Shown here in pieces: positions 1-9,171 of a stretch of DNA of 64,000 nt. The notes below the pieces were generated by a model. That model did not search any database and was not told the origin of the DNA. It saw only the letters and a program-made list of their open reading frames with translations. The first letter of the stretch is position 1. Every line of letters begins with the position of its first letter. A program made the position numbers and the translations under genes. This DNA is from Treponema sp. (GTDB taxonomy: Bacteria; Spirochaetota; Spirochaetia; Treponematales; Treponemataceae): positions 1-64,000 of the forward strand of contig JAEEVR010000007.1 of NCBI GenBank assembly GCA_016290995.1, written 5' to 3'.

Positions 1-1098
1 CGTGATTCTCAAAGCAAGCAGCTTGACGAGCAGGTAATGGGACGTGTCCGTCGCAATCCAAGGCTTCTTGATTTTGAAACTCTTTCTGAAGAAGCAAAAG
101 AGCTCGCTTTAACTGCCTGGATTTGGGGCATTGTTCCTCCAACAAAGACTAAAATTTTGCCTGTTAAACTTTTTAAGAATTACAATATAGAGCATGACAT
201 TCGTGTTAAACCTACAAAACTTGAAAATATTGCGGCAACACAATCTTTTAATCTTCAGTCTTTTGTTAAGGGGCTGTCTGACGACAAACTTGACTCAACA
301 AATATTTTTGAATTATTTAGAGACCTTGCAAGGCAGGATTTTGAAATTCAAAAAATGTGTTACGATTATGCTTCAAGCTTTGAAAAGTGGCGTATTTTTG
401 CAGAACATCTTTCTAACATAAAGAAAAGTTATGACGCATATATATGTGATTATAATAAAAGTATGGTGGTCTGTGATGACGTGACTTTTCCATACGACAG
501 TTCATATGAAAAAACGGACAATAGCGTGACTATTGATGACTGGGTATGGCGGCGGAATGATAATGAGAATGATTTTTCTTTTGACAGCGATGCGGAAAGA
601 AAATGGGCTGAATTGTTGAAAGACATACGTTATATGTCTATTGGCAAAACTTCCACCTTAACCGACTCAAATAAATTTTTATGGGGCAAGAATTACCTGT
701 CTAATTCAGAAATTAAATTTGAGTATTACCTTGATGGTGTTCATTCTTCATATCCGGATTTTATTATGAAAGATAAGAATGGCGTTATTCATATTTTTGA
801 GGTAAAAAGCATTAATAAGAAGGTTGGCGCGCAAATAGATGAAGAAGAGTATAAAAAGAAAGTCAAAGCGCTAAAAGATTGTTACAAAGCTTGTTCAGAG
901 AAGACAGATCATATTTTTTATATTCCACTTATGACGGGATCTGATTGGCAGATTTTCAGATATTCAAACGGTGATGAAAAAAAAATAAACAAGCAGCAAT
1001 TCATAGAATCGTTTGAGCAAAGAAATGTTTTTGTCGACGGGGCGAAGCCTAGAGTGGAACTGCTTAAAGTTGCAGATTCAAAAAAGAAAAAGAGATGA
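1..1098 (+). CDS. Type III restriction enzyme Res-like subunit, C-terminal part (5' truncated by window edge; frame open upstream of ATG 37)
   Basis: Frame open from base 1 (RDSQSKQLDEQVMGRVRRNP...); C-terminal YPDFIMKDKNGVIHIFEVKS matches a PD-(D/E)XK nuclease signature. Confidence 0.7.
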   Translation, partial: RDSQSKQLDEQVMGRVRRNPRLLDFETLSEEAKELALTAWIWGIVPPTKTKILPVKLFKNYNIEHDIRVKPTKLENIAATQSFNLQSFVKGLSDDKLDSTNIFELFRDLARQDFEIQKMCYDYASSFEKWRIFAEHLSNIKKSYDAYICDYNKSMVVCDDVTFPYDSSYEKTDNSVTIDDWVWRRNDNENDFSFDSDAERKWAELLKDIRYMSIGKTSTLTDSNKFLWGKNYLSNSEIKFEYYLDGVHSSYPDFIMKDKNGVIHIFEVKSINKKVGAQIDEEEYKKKVKALKDCYKACSEKTDHIFYIPLMTGSDWQIFRYSNGDEKKINKQQFIESFEQRNVFVDGAKPRVELLKVADSKKKKR

Positions 1099-1223
1099 GA
1101 TATAAAAAAGAGAGGGGTAAAAATAATTGTAATAGACGAGAGCGAGGAATCTTACGTTTATTCACCTAGCATCTTTGAGCGAATAAACTAATAAAGCAAC
1201 GGTTGGCGCAAAGTGTGATTGCT

Positions 1224-1637
1224 CTATTTTTTCACCTTATATCCAGCAGTTTGAACCGTTGCCACCGGCCGTTTTTTGTCGTTTATGATTTCGTAGATGT
1301 CGATTTGGTAAAAGCAAGTTGAGTGGCCGTCCTTTATGGGAAGGGCTTCGGCAAAGAGCTCGTCGCTTTTTGCGGAGTTGACCATATTGATTGTGGAGCT
1401 GAGGGTGACGGCGTTATAACCGCTTGTTTCGTCGGAATTAGAAGCCACCGCAAAGGCAAAGTCGGCCATTGTAAAATACACGGCGCCCATCACAAAGCCC
1501 AAGGCGTTTTTGTGCCGCTCGTCAAGTTTAAGGTGAATTTTGGAGCGGCCGTCTTGCGCTTGCAAGATTTCTATGCCTGTGGTTTGCGTCGCGTAATTGT
1601 CTTTTGCAAAAAACTTTTTTACTTCGTCTAATGTCAT
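1224..1637 (-). CDS. PaaI-family hotdog-fold thioesterase
   Basis: 137 aa ORF; HKNALGFVMGAVYFTMADFAFAVASN typical of the hotdog thioesterase fold. Confidence 0.8.
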   Translation of the reverse strand: MTLDEVKKFFAKDNYATQTTGIEILQAQDGRSKIHLKLDERHKNALGFVMGAVYFTMADFAFAVASNSDETSGYNAVTLSSTINMVNSAKSDELFAEALPIKDGHSTCFYQIDIYEIINDKKRPVATVQTAGYKVKK

Positions 1638-1649
1638 TCGCGCGCTCCA

Positions 1650-2222
1650 TTAACCGTTGCGGCCCAGCGCGAAGGCTTTTTTGTTCATTTCCAAGAATTG
1701 CGGCTTTACGCATTGGGCAAGCGCGTCAAGCCAATCTTGTTCGGCGATGTCCTTGTAGTATGTCGAAAAGCGGCCCATCAAAACGATGTTGGCGCTCTTT
1801 GCCGAGCCTGCCTTTAAGGCCAAAGAAAGCGCGTCGATCGCGTCAACCTTGGCGCCGGCTTCGCGCATTTTGTCCAACAAGTTTTCGGGGTAAGTTGCCG
1901 CTCCTGTGATTACCGGCATCGGGTCGATTTGCTGGTCGTTTACGATTACCGTTCCGCCGAGTTTTAGGTTTTCCATGTAGCGCGCGGCTTCCAATGTTTC
2001 AAAAGAAATTATGTAGTCGGCCTGACCCTTGTCGATGATCGGCGAATGAACTTCGTCGCCAAAGCGCGCGTATGTTACGACGCTTCCTCCGCGCTGGCTC
2101 ATTCCGTGAACTTCGCTGACCTTTACTTGGTAGCCCTTGTTCAACAAGACTTGTCCCAAAAGTTTGCTGGCCAAAAGGGAGCCTTGTCCTCCCACGCCTA
2201 CTATCATCACGTTCGTTGTCAT
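1650..2222 (-). CDS. iorB: Indolepyruvate oxidoreductase subunit beta
   Basis: VGVGGQGSLLASKLLGQVLLNKGYQVKVSEVHGMSQRGGSV; adjacent to iorA. Confidence 0.92.
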   Translation of the reverse strand: MTTNVMIVGVGGQGSLLASKLLGQVLLNKGYQVKVSEVHGMSQRGGSVVTYARFGDEVHSPIIDKGQADYIISFETLEAARYMENLKLGGTVIVNDQQIDPMPVITGAATYPENLLDKMREAGAKVDAIDALSLALKAGSAKSANIVLMGRFSTYYKDIAEQDWLDALAQCVKPQFLEMNKKAFALGRNG

Positions 2223-3953
2223 TTAGTTCTCCTCAAAAGCGTCTTTGGCGCAAAGTTGTTTGCAAACGCCGCAGCCAACGCATTGGGTTTGGTCCACAAA
2301 GGCTTTTCCGCCCTTAAAGCTGATGGCGGGGCAGCCGATTTTCATGCAAGCCTTGCAGCCGACGCATTTTTGTTCGTTGGCCTGAAGGGGCGGATTTGCC
2401 TTTACGTATTTTAGAAGCGCGCAAGGTCTGCGGCTTATGATTACGCTGGGCTCTTTGGCTGCCAACTCTTCTTTGACGGCGGCTTCGGTTTCCTTTAGGT
2501 TGTAGGGGTCAACTACGCGGACGCGGTTGATTCCCATCGAGCGGACGAGCGCCTCCAAGTTGATTTTGCCGGCGGGGTCGCCTTTAATGTTGTAGCCTGT
2601 CGTCGGGTTTTGCTGGTGGCCGGTCATTCCGGTGATTGAGTTGTCCAAAATGATTACGGTCGAATCGCTCATGTTGTAGGCGATGTTGGCCAAGCCGGTC
2701 ATGCCTGAGTGCATGAAGGTCGAGTCTCCGATTACGGCGACAGTCTTTGCGGCGCTCTCTCCGTTTGTGGCCTTGTTAAAGCCGTGGAGGGAACTGATTG
2801 AAGCGCCCATGCACTCAACCGCGTCGATCGCGCCAAGCGGAGGCATCGCGCCCAAAGTGTAGCAGCCGATGTCGCCAAGCACTGTGCATTTTTGCCGCGC
2901 CAAAGTGTAGAACAAGCCTCGGTGGGGGCAGCCCGCGCACATGACCGGCGGACGTACCGGAAGGCCTTCGATTTTTTTGCAAGAAGCGGGAGCGTCTTTT
3001 CCAAACTTTTCGGCCACAAGGCTTTGCGAAAATTCATCGACAATCGGGAATAAGGATTTTCCTTCGGCCTTGATGCCCAAGGACTTTACATAGTCTTCGA
3101 TGAAGGGATCCAGTTCCTCCAAGACTACAAGGCGTTCCACCTTTGAAGCGAAGTCCTTTATCAATTTTGGAGGGAAGGGCCAAACCATTCCCAACTTTAA
3201 GATTGACGCTTCGTCGCCAAAAACTTCCTTGGCGTACTGGTAGCAAGTGCTGTCGCAAATGATTCCGAGCTTTGTTCCGCCCATCTCGACTTTGTTAAGG
3301 GGCGATGTCTCGGCGAACTCCGAAAGTTTTTGCGTACGTTCCTCCACAAAGGGATGGCGGCGCTTTGCGTTGGCCGGAGCCATTACGTATTTTTGCGGAT
3401 TCTTTTCGTAGGGACGGGCGGGCGGATCGACTCTTTCGCCAAGCTCGACGACGCTCTGGGAGTGGCTTACGCGAGTGCACATTTTGATGAAGACAGGCGT
3501 GTCAAATTTTTCTGAAATCTCGTAGGCGGCTTTGGCAAAGTCCAAGGCCTCCTGGGAGTCGCTTGGTTCCAGCATGGGAATCTTAGAGGCGAGCGCGTAG
3601 TGGCGCGAGTCCTGCTCGTTTTGCGAAGAGTGCATTCCCGGATCGTCGGCTACGTTTATAATAAGGCCTGCGTTGACTCCTGTGTAAGAAATTGTGAAGA
3701 GGGGATCGGCCGCGACGTTGAGGCCGACGTGCTTCATCGCGCAAAAGGCCCTCTTTCCGGCAAGGCTCGCTCCAAAGGCTGTTTCTAGCGCAACCTTTTC
3801 GTTGGGAGCCCATTCGCAATAAATCTGGTCGAATTTAACGGCTTCTTCCGTAACTTCGGTGCTGGGCGTTCCGGGGTAGGAGCTTGCCACCGCGCAACCG
3901 GCTTCGTACAAGCCCCGGGCAAGGGCGGCGTTCCCCAATAAAAGTTTTTTCAT
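2223..3953 (-). CDS. iorA: Indolepyruvate ferredoxin oxidoreductase subunit alpha
   Basis: TPP-binding region plus two C-terminal 4Fe-4S motifs (CVGCKACMKIGCP, CVGCGVCKQLC). Confidence 0.94.
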   Translation of the reverse strand: MKKLLLGNAALARGLYEAGCAVASSYPGTPSTEVTEEAVKFDQIYCEWAPNEKVALETAFGASLAGKRAFCAMKHVGLNVAADPLFTISYTGVNAGLIINVADDPGMHSSQNEQDSRHYALASKIPMLEPSDSQEALDFAKAAYEISEKFDTPVFIKMCTRVSHSQSVVELGERVDPPARPYEKNPQKYVMAPANAKRRHPFVEERTQKLSEFAETSPLNKVEMGGTKLGIICDSTCYQYAKEVFGDEASILKLGMVWPFPPKLIKDFASKVERLVVLEELDPFIEDYVKSLGIKAEGKSLFPIVDEFSQSLVAEKFGKDAPASCKKIEGLPVRPPVMCAGCPHRGLFYTLARQKCTVLGDIGCYTLGAMPPLGAIDAVECMGASISSLHGFNKATNGESAAKTVAVIGDSTFMHSGMTGLANIAYNMSDSTVIILDNSITGMTGHQQNPTTGYNIKGDPAGKINLEALVRSMGINRVRVVDPYNLKETEAAVKEELAAKEPSVIISRRPCALLKYVKANPPLQANEQKCVGCKACMKIGCPAISFKGGKAFVDQTQCVGCGVCKQLCAKDAFEEN

Positions 3954-3995
3954 ATAAAGTTCTCCAAATGCAAGCGCGGGGCGCTTTGCGATTTT

Positions 3996-4808
3996 TTATT
4001 TTTTTGCCGCTTCGTACAATGGATAAACCTTTTTGGCGATGTTTTGCAAATCGTTTATTCTTGTCTCGTGCGAAGGATGGGTGCTCAAAAGTTCCGGCGG
4101 CTGCTCTGACGAAAGGGAGGCCATCTTTTTCCAAACGTTCACCGCTTCGTAAGGGTCGTAGCCCGCGCGGGCCATAAGTTCCGTTCCCATGCGGTCGGCT
4201 TCTGTTTCGTGCTTTCGAGAGAAGGGGAGGCCAAAGGTAAATTGCGCGGCCATGCCAAGCATTTCAGTTCCCTGCTTTTTTAAGCCCAAGGCGGTCGACG
4301 TCAAGACGACGCCCATGTTTTGCAAGGTGGACTGGCTGGCGCGCTCGCGGCTGTGCTCCTTTAAGGCGTGGGCGATTTCGTGGCCCATTACGGCGGCCAA
4401 CTCTCCGTCGGTCAATTTTAGGCCGTTGATGATTCCTGTGTATACGACTATTTTTCCGCCGGGCATGCACCAAGCGTTTACGGTGTTGTCCGTGATTACG
4501 TTTACTTGCCAGTTCCAGCTGGGAGCGTCGCTCCTAAAAACGCCTGTCTGAGGGATAAGGTTGTTGGCGATTTTTTGAACGCGCTGAACGGTGGCGGCGT
4601 CCCTGTTTAATGTTCCGGCTTTTTGAGCCTCTTGAAGAACCTCGGCGTATGATTGTTGGGCGCTTTGCTCGATTTCTTCTTCGGAAACAAGCAAAATCTG
4701 TTTCCTGTCCGCTCCAACGCTTCCCGCGTTAGTTGTGGTGGTAAGGCATGAAGTGAAGGATAAAAGCGCGGCGAATATGGCCGCAAAAATAAAAGCGTTC
4801 TTTTTCAT
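3996..4808 (-). CDS. M48-family metalloprotease, predicted lipoprotein
   Basis: Lipobox-like LLSFTSC; zinc motif HEIAH; downstream EADRMG. Confidence 0.9.
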   Translation of the reverse strand: MKKNAFIFAAIFAALLSFTSCLTTTTNAGSVGADRKQILLVSEEEIEQSAQQSYAEVLQEAQKAGTLNRDAATVQRVQKIANNLIPQTGVFRSDAPSWNWQVNVITDNTVNAWCMPGGKIVVYTGIINGLKLTDGELAAVMGHEIAHALKEHSRERASQSTLQNMGVVLTSTALGLKKQGTEMLGMAAQFTFGLPFSRKHETEADRMGTELMARAGYDPYEAVNVWKKMASLSSEQPPELLSTHPSHETRINDLQNIAKKVYPLYEAAKK

Positions 4809-4886
4809 AGTATCAATATTACCATAAATTGAAGGCTTTTTCTAGAGATATTATAACCTTTTCTCTCGTTCGCTGTTTACTATTGT

Positions 4887-7800
4887 ATGAAAACGATAAA
4901 GAAACATGCGATTTTGTTCGCGCTTTTTGCGCTTGTTTGCGCGGGTTTGGGACAAAGCCTTTTTGCCCAAAATCAAATTTCCATGGAGCCTTCGGGGGAG
5001 CGGAAGGACAAGGAAAACCCCATTCGCCTTGCGGAACTTTCGGCCAACGTTGAGATAATGGGAAACGTTGCGATTACAAAACTGGACATGCTTTTTGTCA
5101 ACAAAGACAATCAAATCCTCGAAGGCCAGCTGGACTTTCCGCTGGGTCAGAACGAAAGTGTGATCGGATACGCTTTGGACATTAACGGAAAAATGCGCGA
5201 CGGCGTTGTCGTTGAAAAGGACAAGGGCCGCCAAGTTTTTGAAGCGGTTGTCCGACAGGGAATCGATCCCGGCTTGATGGAAAAAACAAGCGGGAACAAT
5301 TTTAGGACCCGCGTTTATCCTTTCCCCGCAAACGGAAGCCGCCGCGTTCAAATAACCTATCAAAGCGAGCTAAAGTCGCAAGCTTGGGCCGCCAACATGT
5401 TAGCGCCGGAATTTTACACATACGTTTTTTCGGCCCTGCCAAAAGGCCGCTTGGACAAGTTTGACTTTACGATAACGGTTCTTGACCAAAAGGCAAATCC
5501 GCATTCGTGGGCCAACAACCAAGACGGAATGGATTCGTTTTCGTTCGCCCAAATGCGCGGCGGAAGGACGGCGAGCGTTTCCAAAACCGATATTGAACTT
5601 ACAAAGCCGATACAGTTTTCGCTTGAATCAAATTCAGTTGCCAAAACATCGCCCGCCTATGAAAGGCCCGTCTTTATTCAAACGCTGGGAAAGGACACAT
5701 ACTTTTATTACAGCCGAACGCTCGCCGCTTTTGGACAAAAAAAGGCGCTTCCAAAATCGATCGCGGTTTTATGGGACGTTTCTTCCAGCGGCCAAAAGCG
5801 CGACATCGACCGCGAGCTGCAATTGCTAAAGGCTTACGTAAAGGAGTTGGAAAAACCGACTGTAAGGGTCTTTCCTTTCGCGCTGAAAATTTATGACGGC
5901 CGTTCCTTTAAGATTAACGGAGACGCCGACATTGCCGAACTTGAAAAATTCATTCGCGCGTTCAGCTACGACGGAGCGACAAATTTGTCTTACGATTTTT
6001 CTTCGTTGGAAACGGAAGAAGTCCTGGTCTTTAGCGACGGCTTGGCGAATTGGAGCGACGGTTCCGCCGCGCCCGCGGACAAGAAATTGGCGCGAGTTTA
6101 CACAATCAATTCTTCGCCTTCCGCCGACCACGCTTTGCTTTCTTCTATCGCCAACAAGCGCGCGGGCCAGTACATCAATCTTTGCGGGGCCGGCGAAAAA
6201 ATTGACGACAAGCTTTGGGATTTGACCCACGAGCCTTATCGTTTGATTCGCGCGGAATATGACGAGGGCGCGATCGAGCAAGTCTATCCTTTGGACGGAA
6301 CGATTGTCGGCCTCGACTTTTCGCTTTGCGGCTTGCTGAAAAAAAAGAGAGCCAAAGTCACCTTGTGCTTTGGCCACGGAAACAAAGTCGAAGAAAGCGT
6401 TTCGTTTGACGTTTCGGCCGTTGACGGAATCGAAACGGATTGCGCCGCTCGCCAATGGGCCGCAAAAAAGATCGAAAGCCTTTCCCAAAATTACGACAAA
6501 AACAAGGACCAAATTATTTCGTTGGCCAAAAAATTCGGCGTCGTCACAAAAGACACGTCGTTAATTGTTTTGGACAACGCAAGCGATTACGTTCGCTACG
6601 GAATCGTTCCGCCGGAAAGCGACAAAGAATTGCGCGCGGAGTACGACAAGTTTATCGCGCGGCAATCAACCATAAAGCCGGCTGTCGATGACGGAAGCGG
6701 CCAAAATAAAATTCCGCAATCCGTTTACCGCCATTTTGAAGAATTTAGAAAATGGTGGAACACAAGCCTCAAAGAATTTAAGGAAATGAAAAAAGAAAGA
6801 ACCGGAGGCCGCGGCAGCCAGCTTCAGGTTTTGAGGGAGGCCGCTCCGGCCACCGCCTATGACGACGCCGAAATGGTTTCCGATCGGTTGGAAGGCGTTC
6901 GAGTCGCTTCTGAGAACTCAATGGCGGCGACGCAAGCAAACCGAATGAGCAAGTCCGCGAGCTCCGCGCATTCATCGGGCGGCCAATCGAAAATACAACT
7001 TGAGGCTTGGTCCCCAAATTCAAAGTACCTTGCGGCCTTAAAAAAGACGCCGACGGAATTGATGTATAACAAATACTTTGAGCTTAAAAAAGAATATGCG
7101 TCGTCGCCTGCCTTCTACATGGAAGTTTCGGATTACTTCTTTGACGAAGGAATGGAAAATTGGGGCTTGCGCGTTCTTTCAAACCTTGCCGAGATGGATC
7201 TTGAGAACACGGACATTTTGCGCGCTCTTGCCAACAAACTTGTTGAAAGAAAAATGCATGCTCTTGCCGTTCCAGTCTTTGAGCGCATGGTTCAACTTAG
7301 GCCGGAAACTCCGCAGTTCTTGCGCGATTTGGGCTTGGCTTATTACCAAATGGGTGAAGCGCAAAAAGCGGTTGACACCTTGTATTCCGTCGTCTACAAA
7401 AAATGGGATTCAAGTTTTGACCAAATTCAGCAAATCGTTTTGAACGACATGAACGCGATCATCGCTTCTTGCGAGCGCGATAAAATCAAGTTGGACACTT
7501 CCGCAATCGACAAAGACTTGATGCAAAATTTTGACATGGACGTTAGAGTCGTTCTTACTTGGAACACGGACAGTTGCGACATAGACTTGTGGGTCACTGA
7601 CAAAGACGGCGAAAAATGTTTTTACTCGAACAAAATTACAGCCAACGGCGGCCGCCTTTCGCGCGACTTTACGCAAGGCTACGGACCTGAAGAATTCTGC
7701 ATTAAAAAATCTCCCGGCGGAAAGCTAAAGATAGAAGCCAACTATTACGCCAACCACCAGCAAAAATTCTTGCAGCCTGTTACGGTTCAGGCGGAAGTTT

Positions 7801-7898
7801 ACACAAACTTTGGCCGCCCCAACCAAAAAAAGGAAATTCTCACCTTGCAGCTTGTGGACAAGAAAGAAGTCTTTTTGATTGGAAACGTGGAATACTAA
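4887..7898 (+). CDS. VIT/von Willebrand factor A domain protein with TPR and DUF2135-like C-terminus, secreted
   Basis: Signal peptide; VIT-like N-terminal region; VWA MIDAS-like DVSSS and SDG; TPR-like region; C-terminal WNTDSCDIDLWVTDKDGEKCFYSN resembling YfaP/DUF2135. Confidence 0.75.
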   Translation: MKTIKKHAILFALFALVCAGLGQSLFAQNQISMEPSGERKDKENPIRLAELSANVEIMGNVAITKLDMLFVNKDNQILEGQLDFPLGQNESVIGYALDINGKMRDGVVVEKDKGRQVFEAVVRQGIDPGLMEKTSGNNFRTRVYPFPANGSRRVQITYQSELKSQAWAANMLAPEFYTYVFSALPKGRLDKFDFTITVLDQKANPHSWANNQDGMDSFSFAQMRGGRTASVSKTDIELTKPIQFSLESNSVAKTSPAYERPVFIQTLGKDTYFYYSRTLAAFGQKKALPKSIAVLWDVSSSGQKRDIDRELQLLKAYVKELEKPTVRVFPFALKIYDGRSFKINGDADIAELEKFIRAFSYDGATNLSYDFSSLETEEVLVFSDGLANWSDGSAAPADKKLARVYTINSSPSADHALLSSIANKRAGQYINLCGAGEKIDDKLWDLTHEPYRLIRAEYDEGAIEQVYPLDGTIVGLDFSLCGLLKKKRAKVTLCFGHGNKVEESVSFDVSAVDGIETDCAARQWAAKKIESLSQNYDKNKDQIISLAKKFGVVTKDTSLIVLDNASDYVRYGIVPPESDKELRAEYDKFIARQSTIKPAVDDGSGQNKIPQSVYRHFEEFRKWWNTSLKEFKEMKKERTGGRGSQLQVLREAAPATAYDDAEMVSDRLEGVRVASENSMAATQANRMSKSASSAHSSGGQSKIQLEAWSPNSKYLAALKKTPTELMYNKYFELKKEYASSPAFYMEVSDYFFDEGMENWGLRVLSNLAEMDLENTDILRALANKLVERKMHALAVPVFERMVQLRPETPQFLRDLGLAYYQMGEAQKAVDTLYSVVYKKWDSSFDQIQQIVLNDMNAIIASCERDKIKLDTSAIDKDLMQNFDMDVRVVLTWNTDSCDIDLWVTDKDGEKCFYSNKITANGGRLSRDFTQGYGPEEFCIKKSPGGKLKIEANYYANHQQKFLQPVTVQAEVYTNFGRPNQKKEILTLQLVDKKEVFLIGNVEY

Positions 7899-7962
7899 AA
7901 GGCGCGGAGCCTGCGCGCGGCCGATGTTGCGCGCGCAAGGAAAATCCGCTAAAATGGCTTTT

Positions 7963-9084
7963 ATGAAAAAGATAAAGAATATAAAAACAATAATCGCCGC
8001 GATTGCCGCGCTTTTTGCGGCCGCGGAACTTTTCGCCTTGCCGGACGCAAGCGGAGAATATGTTTATTACCTTGACTCTTCTTTTAATCGAGAAAGCTAC
8101 ATCGGCTTTCTTTACTACGACGATTCGACTTACGAAGCGCGTTACTACGCTCCCGCTACAGAAACGCTTGCCGAAAAAAACATCGACATGCTTTTTTCGG
8201 TCGCGCAAAAAAACGGCCGCATGGAATTGACCGGCGAGCGTTTTGTCATTCCGCCGCAGCAAGAGGATGTTGCGATTGTAAATTACATTCACGATTTGCT
8301 TTACGAGTTGAGCGGCCGCCGCGGCAAATTGTTGGAAGAGCCGCTTGTCGATTACGAAAACAACAAGGCGCCCTTTATGCAAGCCGGCGTTTTTGTTTCG
8401 GACAATTTTGACGTTTTTGGCGGTCCCGTAAAAATGCTTTATGACGAGGTTGTTCCGATTTTTAACTTAAAGAAAATCATTGACTATTCAGGCCGCGACG
8501 TTTTTGTCGTCGCCACGATAGGCCAGTTGGAAAGCTCAAAGGACAAGTCTTTTGCGGAATTCGTTCCGCAATCACTTGCCGCAAAGGGAACGGCAAAGCG
8601 CGAGCCCAGGCAATTTAAGAACGCCAAAAAAGAAAGCCTAAGCCTCCGCGTTGAAATTGGAAAAAACGCCGCGCTTTCCCAAAGCGTCTTGGCTGACAAA
8701 AACTGGTCTTTGGCCGGCGCAAGCGTCTGGACGCTTGGCGACAGCGCTATCGCGTCTTTGCAGTCGCTGGCCTTGCCCGAGGGCTCGGCCGCCGGCCAAC
8801 CGCAAACTGTCGCGCGCATTATGCGCCTTTTCGTTTCGAGCAAAAACTTTGCTTACAACGATTGGTCCGCGCTTGACGTTCACGCGGGCGGCGGAAAAAT
8901 AAAAATCAATTCAAGGACTTACAATCCAAAGACTCATAAGTTGATCACAGACATAAAGACTTTAAGCGCCGTCGCCTCAAACCTTTACGGCTGTTTTTCG
9001 CTTGCGGTTTACACCGATGACTACCAGGCCAACCGCGGCTACTTTGACAAAATGGCCAAAAGCTACAGTTGCAAGATGGAGTAA
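7963..9084 (+). CDS. Hypothetical exported protein
   Basis: ORF with N-terminal signal peptide MKKIKNIKTIIAAIAALFAAAELFA; alternative ATG at 7954. Confidence 0.65.
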   Translation: MKKIKNIKTIIAAIAALFAAAELFALPDASGEYVYYLDSSFNRESYIGFLYYDDSTYEARYYAPATETLAEKNIDMLFSVAQKNGRMELTGERFVIPPQQEDVAIVNYIHDLLYELSGRRGKLLEEPLVDYENNKAPFMQAGVFVSDNFDVFGGPVKMLYDEVVPIFNLKKIIDYSGRDVFVVATIGQLESSKDKSFAEFVPQSLAAKGTAKREPRQFKNAKKESLSLRVEIGKNAALSQSVLADKNWSLAGASVWTLGDSAIASLQSLALPEGSAAGQPQTVARIMRLFVSSKNFAYNDWSALDVHAGGGKIKINSRTYNPKTHKLITDIKTLSAVASNLYGCFSLAVYTDDYQANRGYFDKMAKSYSCKME

Positions 9085-9098
9085 TTTCCACAAGCGCA

Positions 9099-9153
9099 GC
9101 TGTTCGCGCGAGCTTTGTTGCGAGCGCGAATGTTGCTGCTTATGCGGCAATCA
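9099..9153 (+). repeat. Interspersed GC-rich repeat, copy 1
   Basis: About 47 of 55 nt identical by eye to 15420-15474; shared GCNGCTTATGCGGC hairpin. Confidence 0.7.
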
Positions 9154-9171
9154 TACAATTTTGGGCTTATT

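Noticed and set aside
1-1098. Complete novel nuclease starting at ATG 37
   Set aside because: Frame is open to base 1 with LDEQVMGRVRRNP continuing upstream, so it is a truncated type III Res-like protein.
5826-6512. 228-aa minus-strand ORF inside the VIT-VWA gene
   Set aside because: Shadow ORF in a strongly supported CDS with no recognisable motif.
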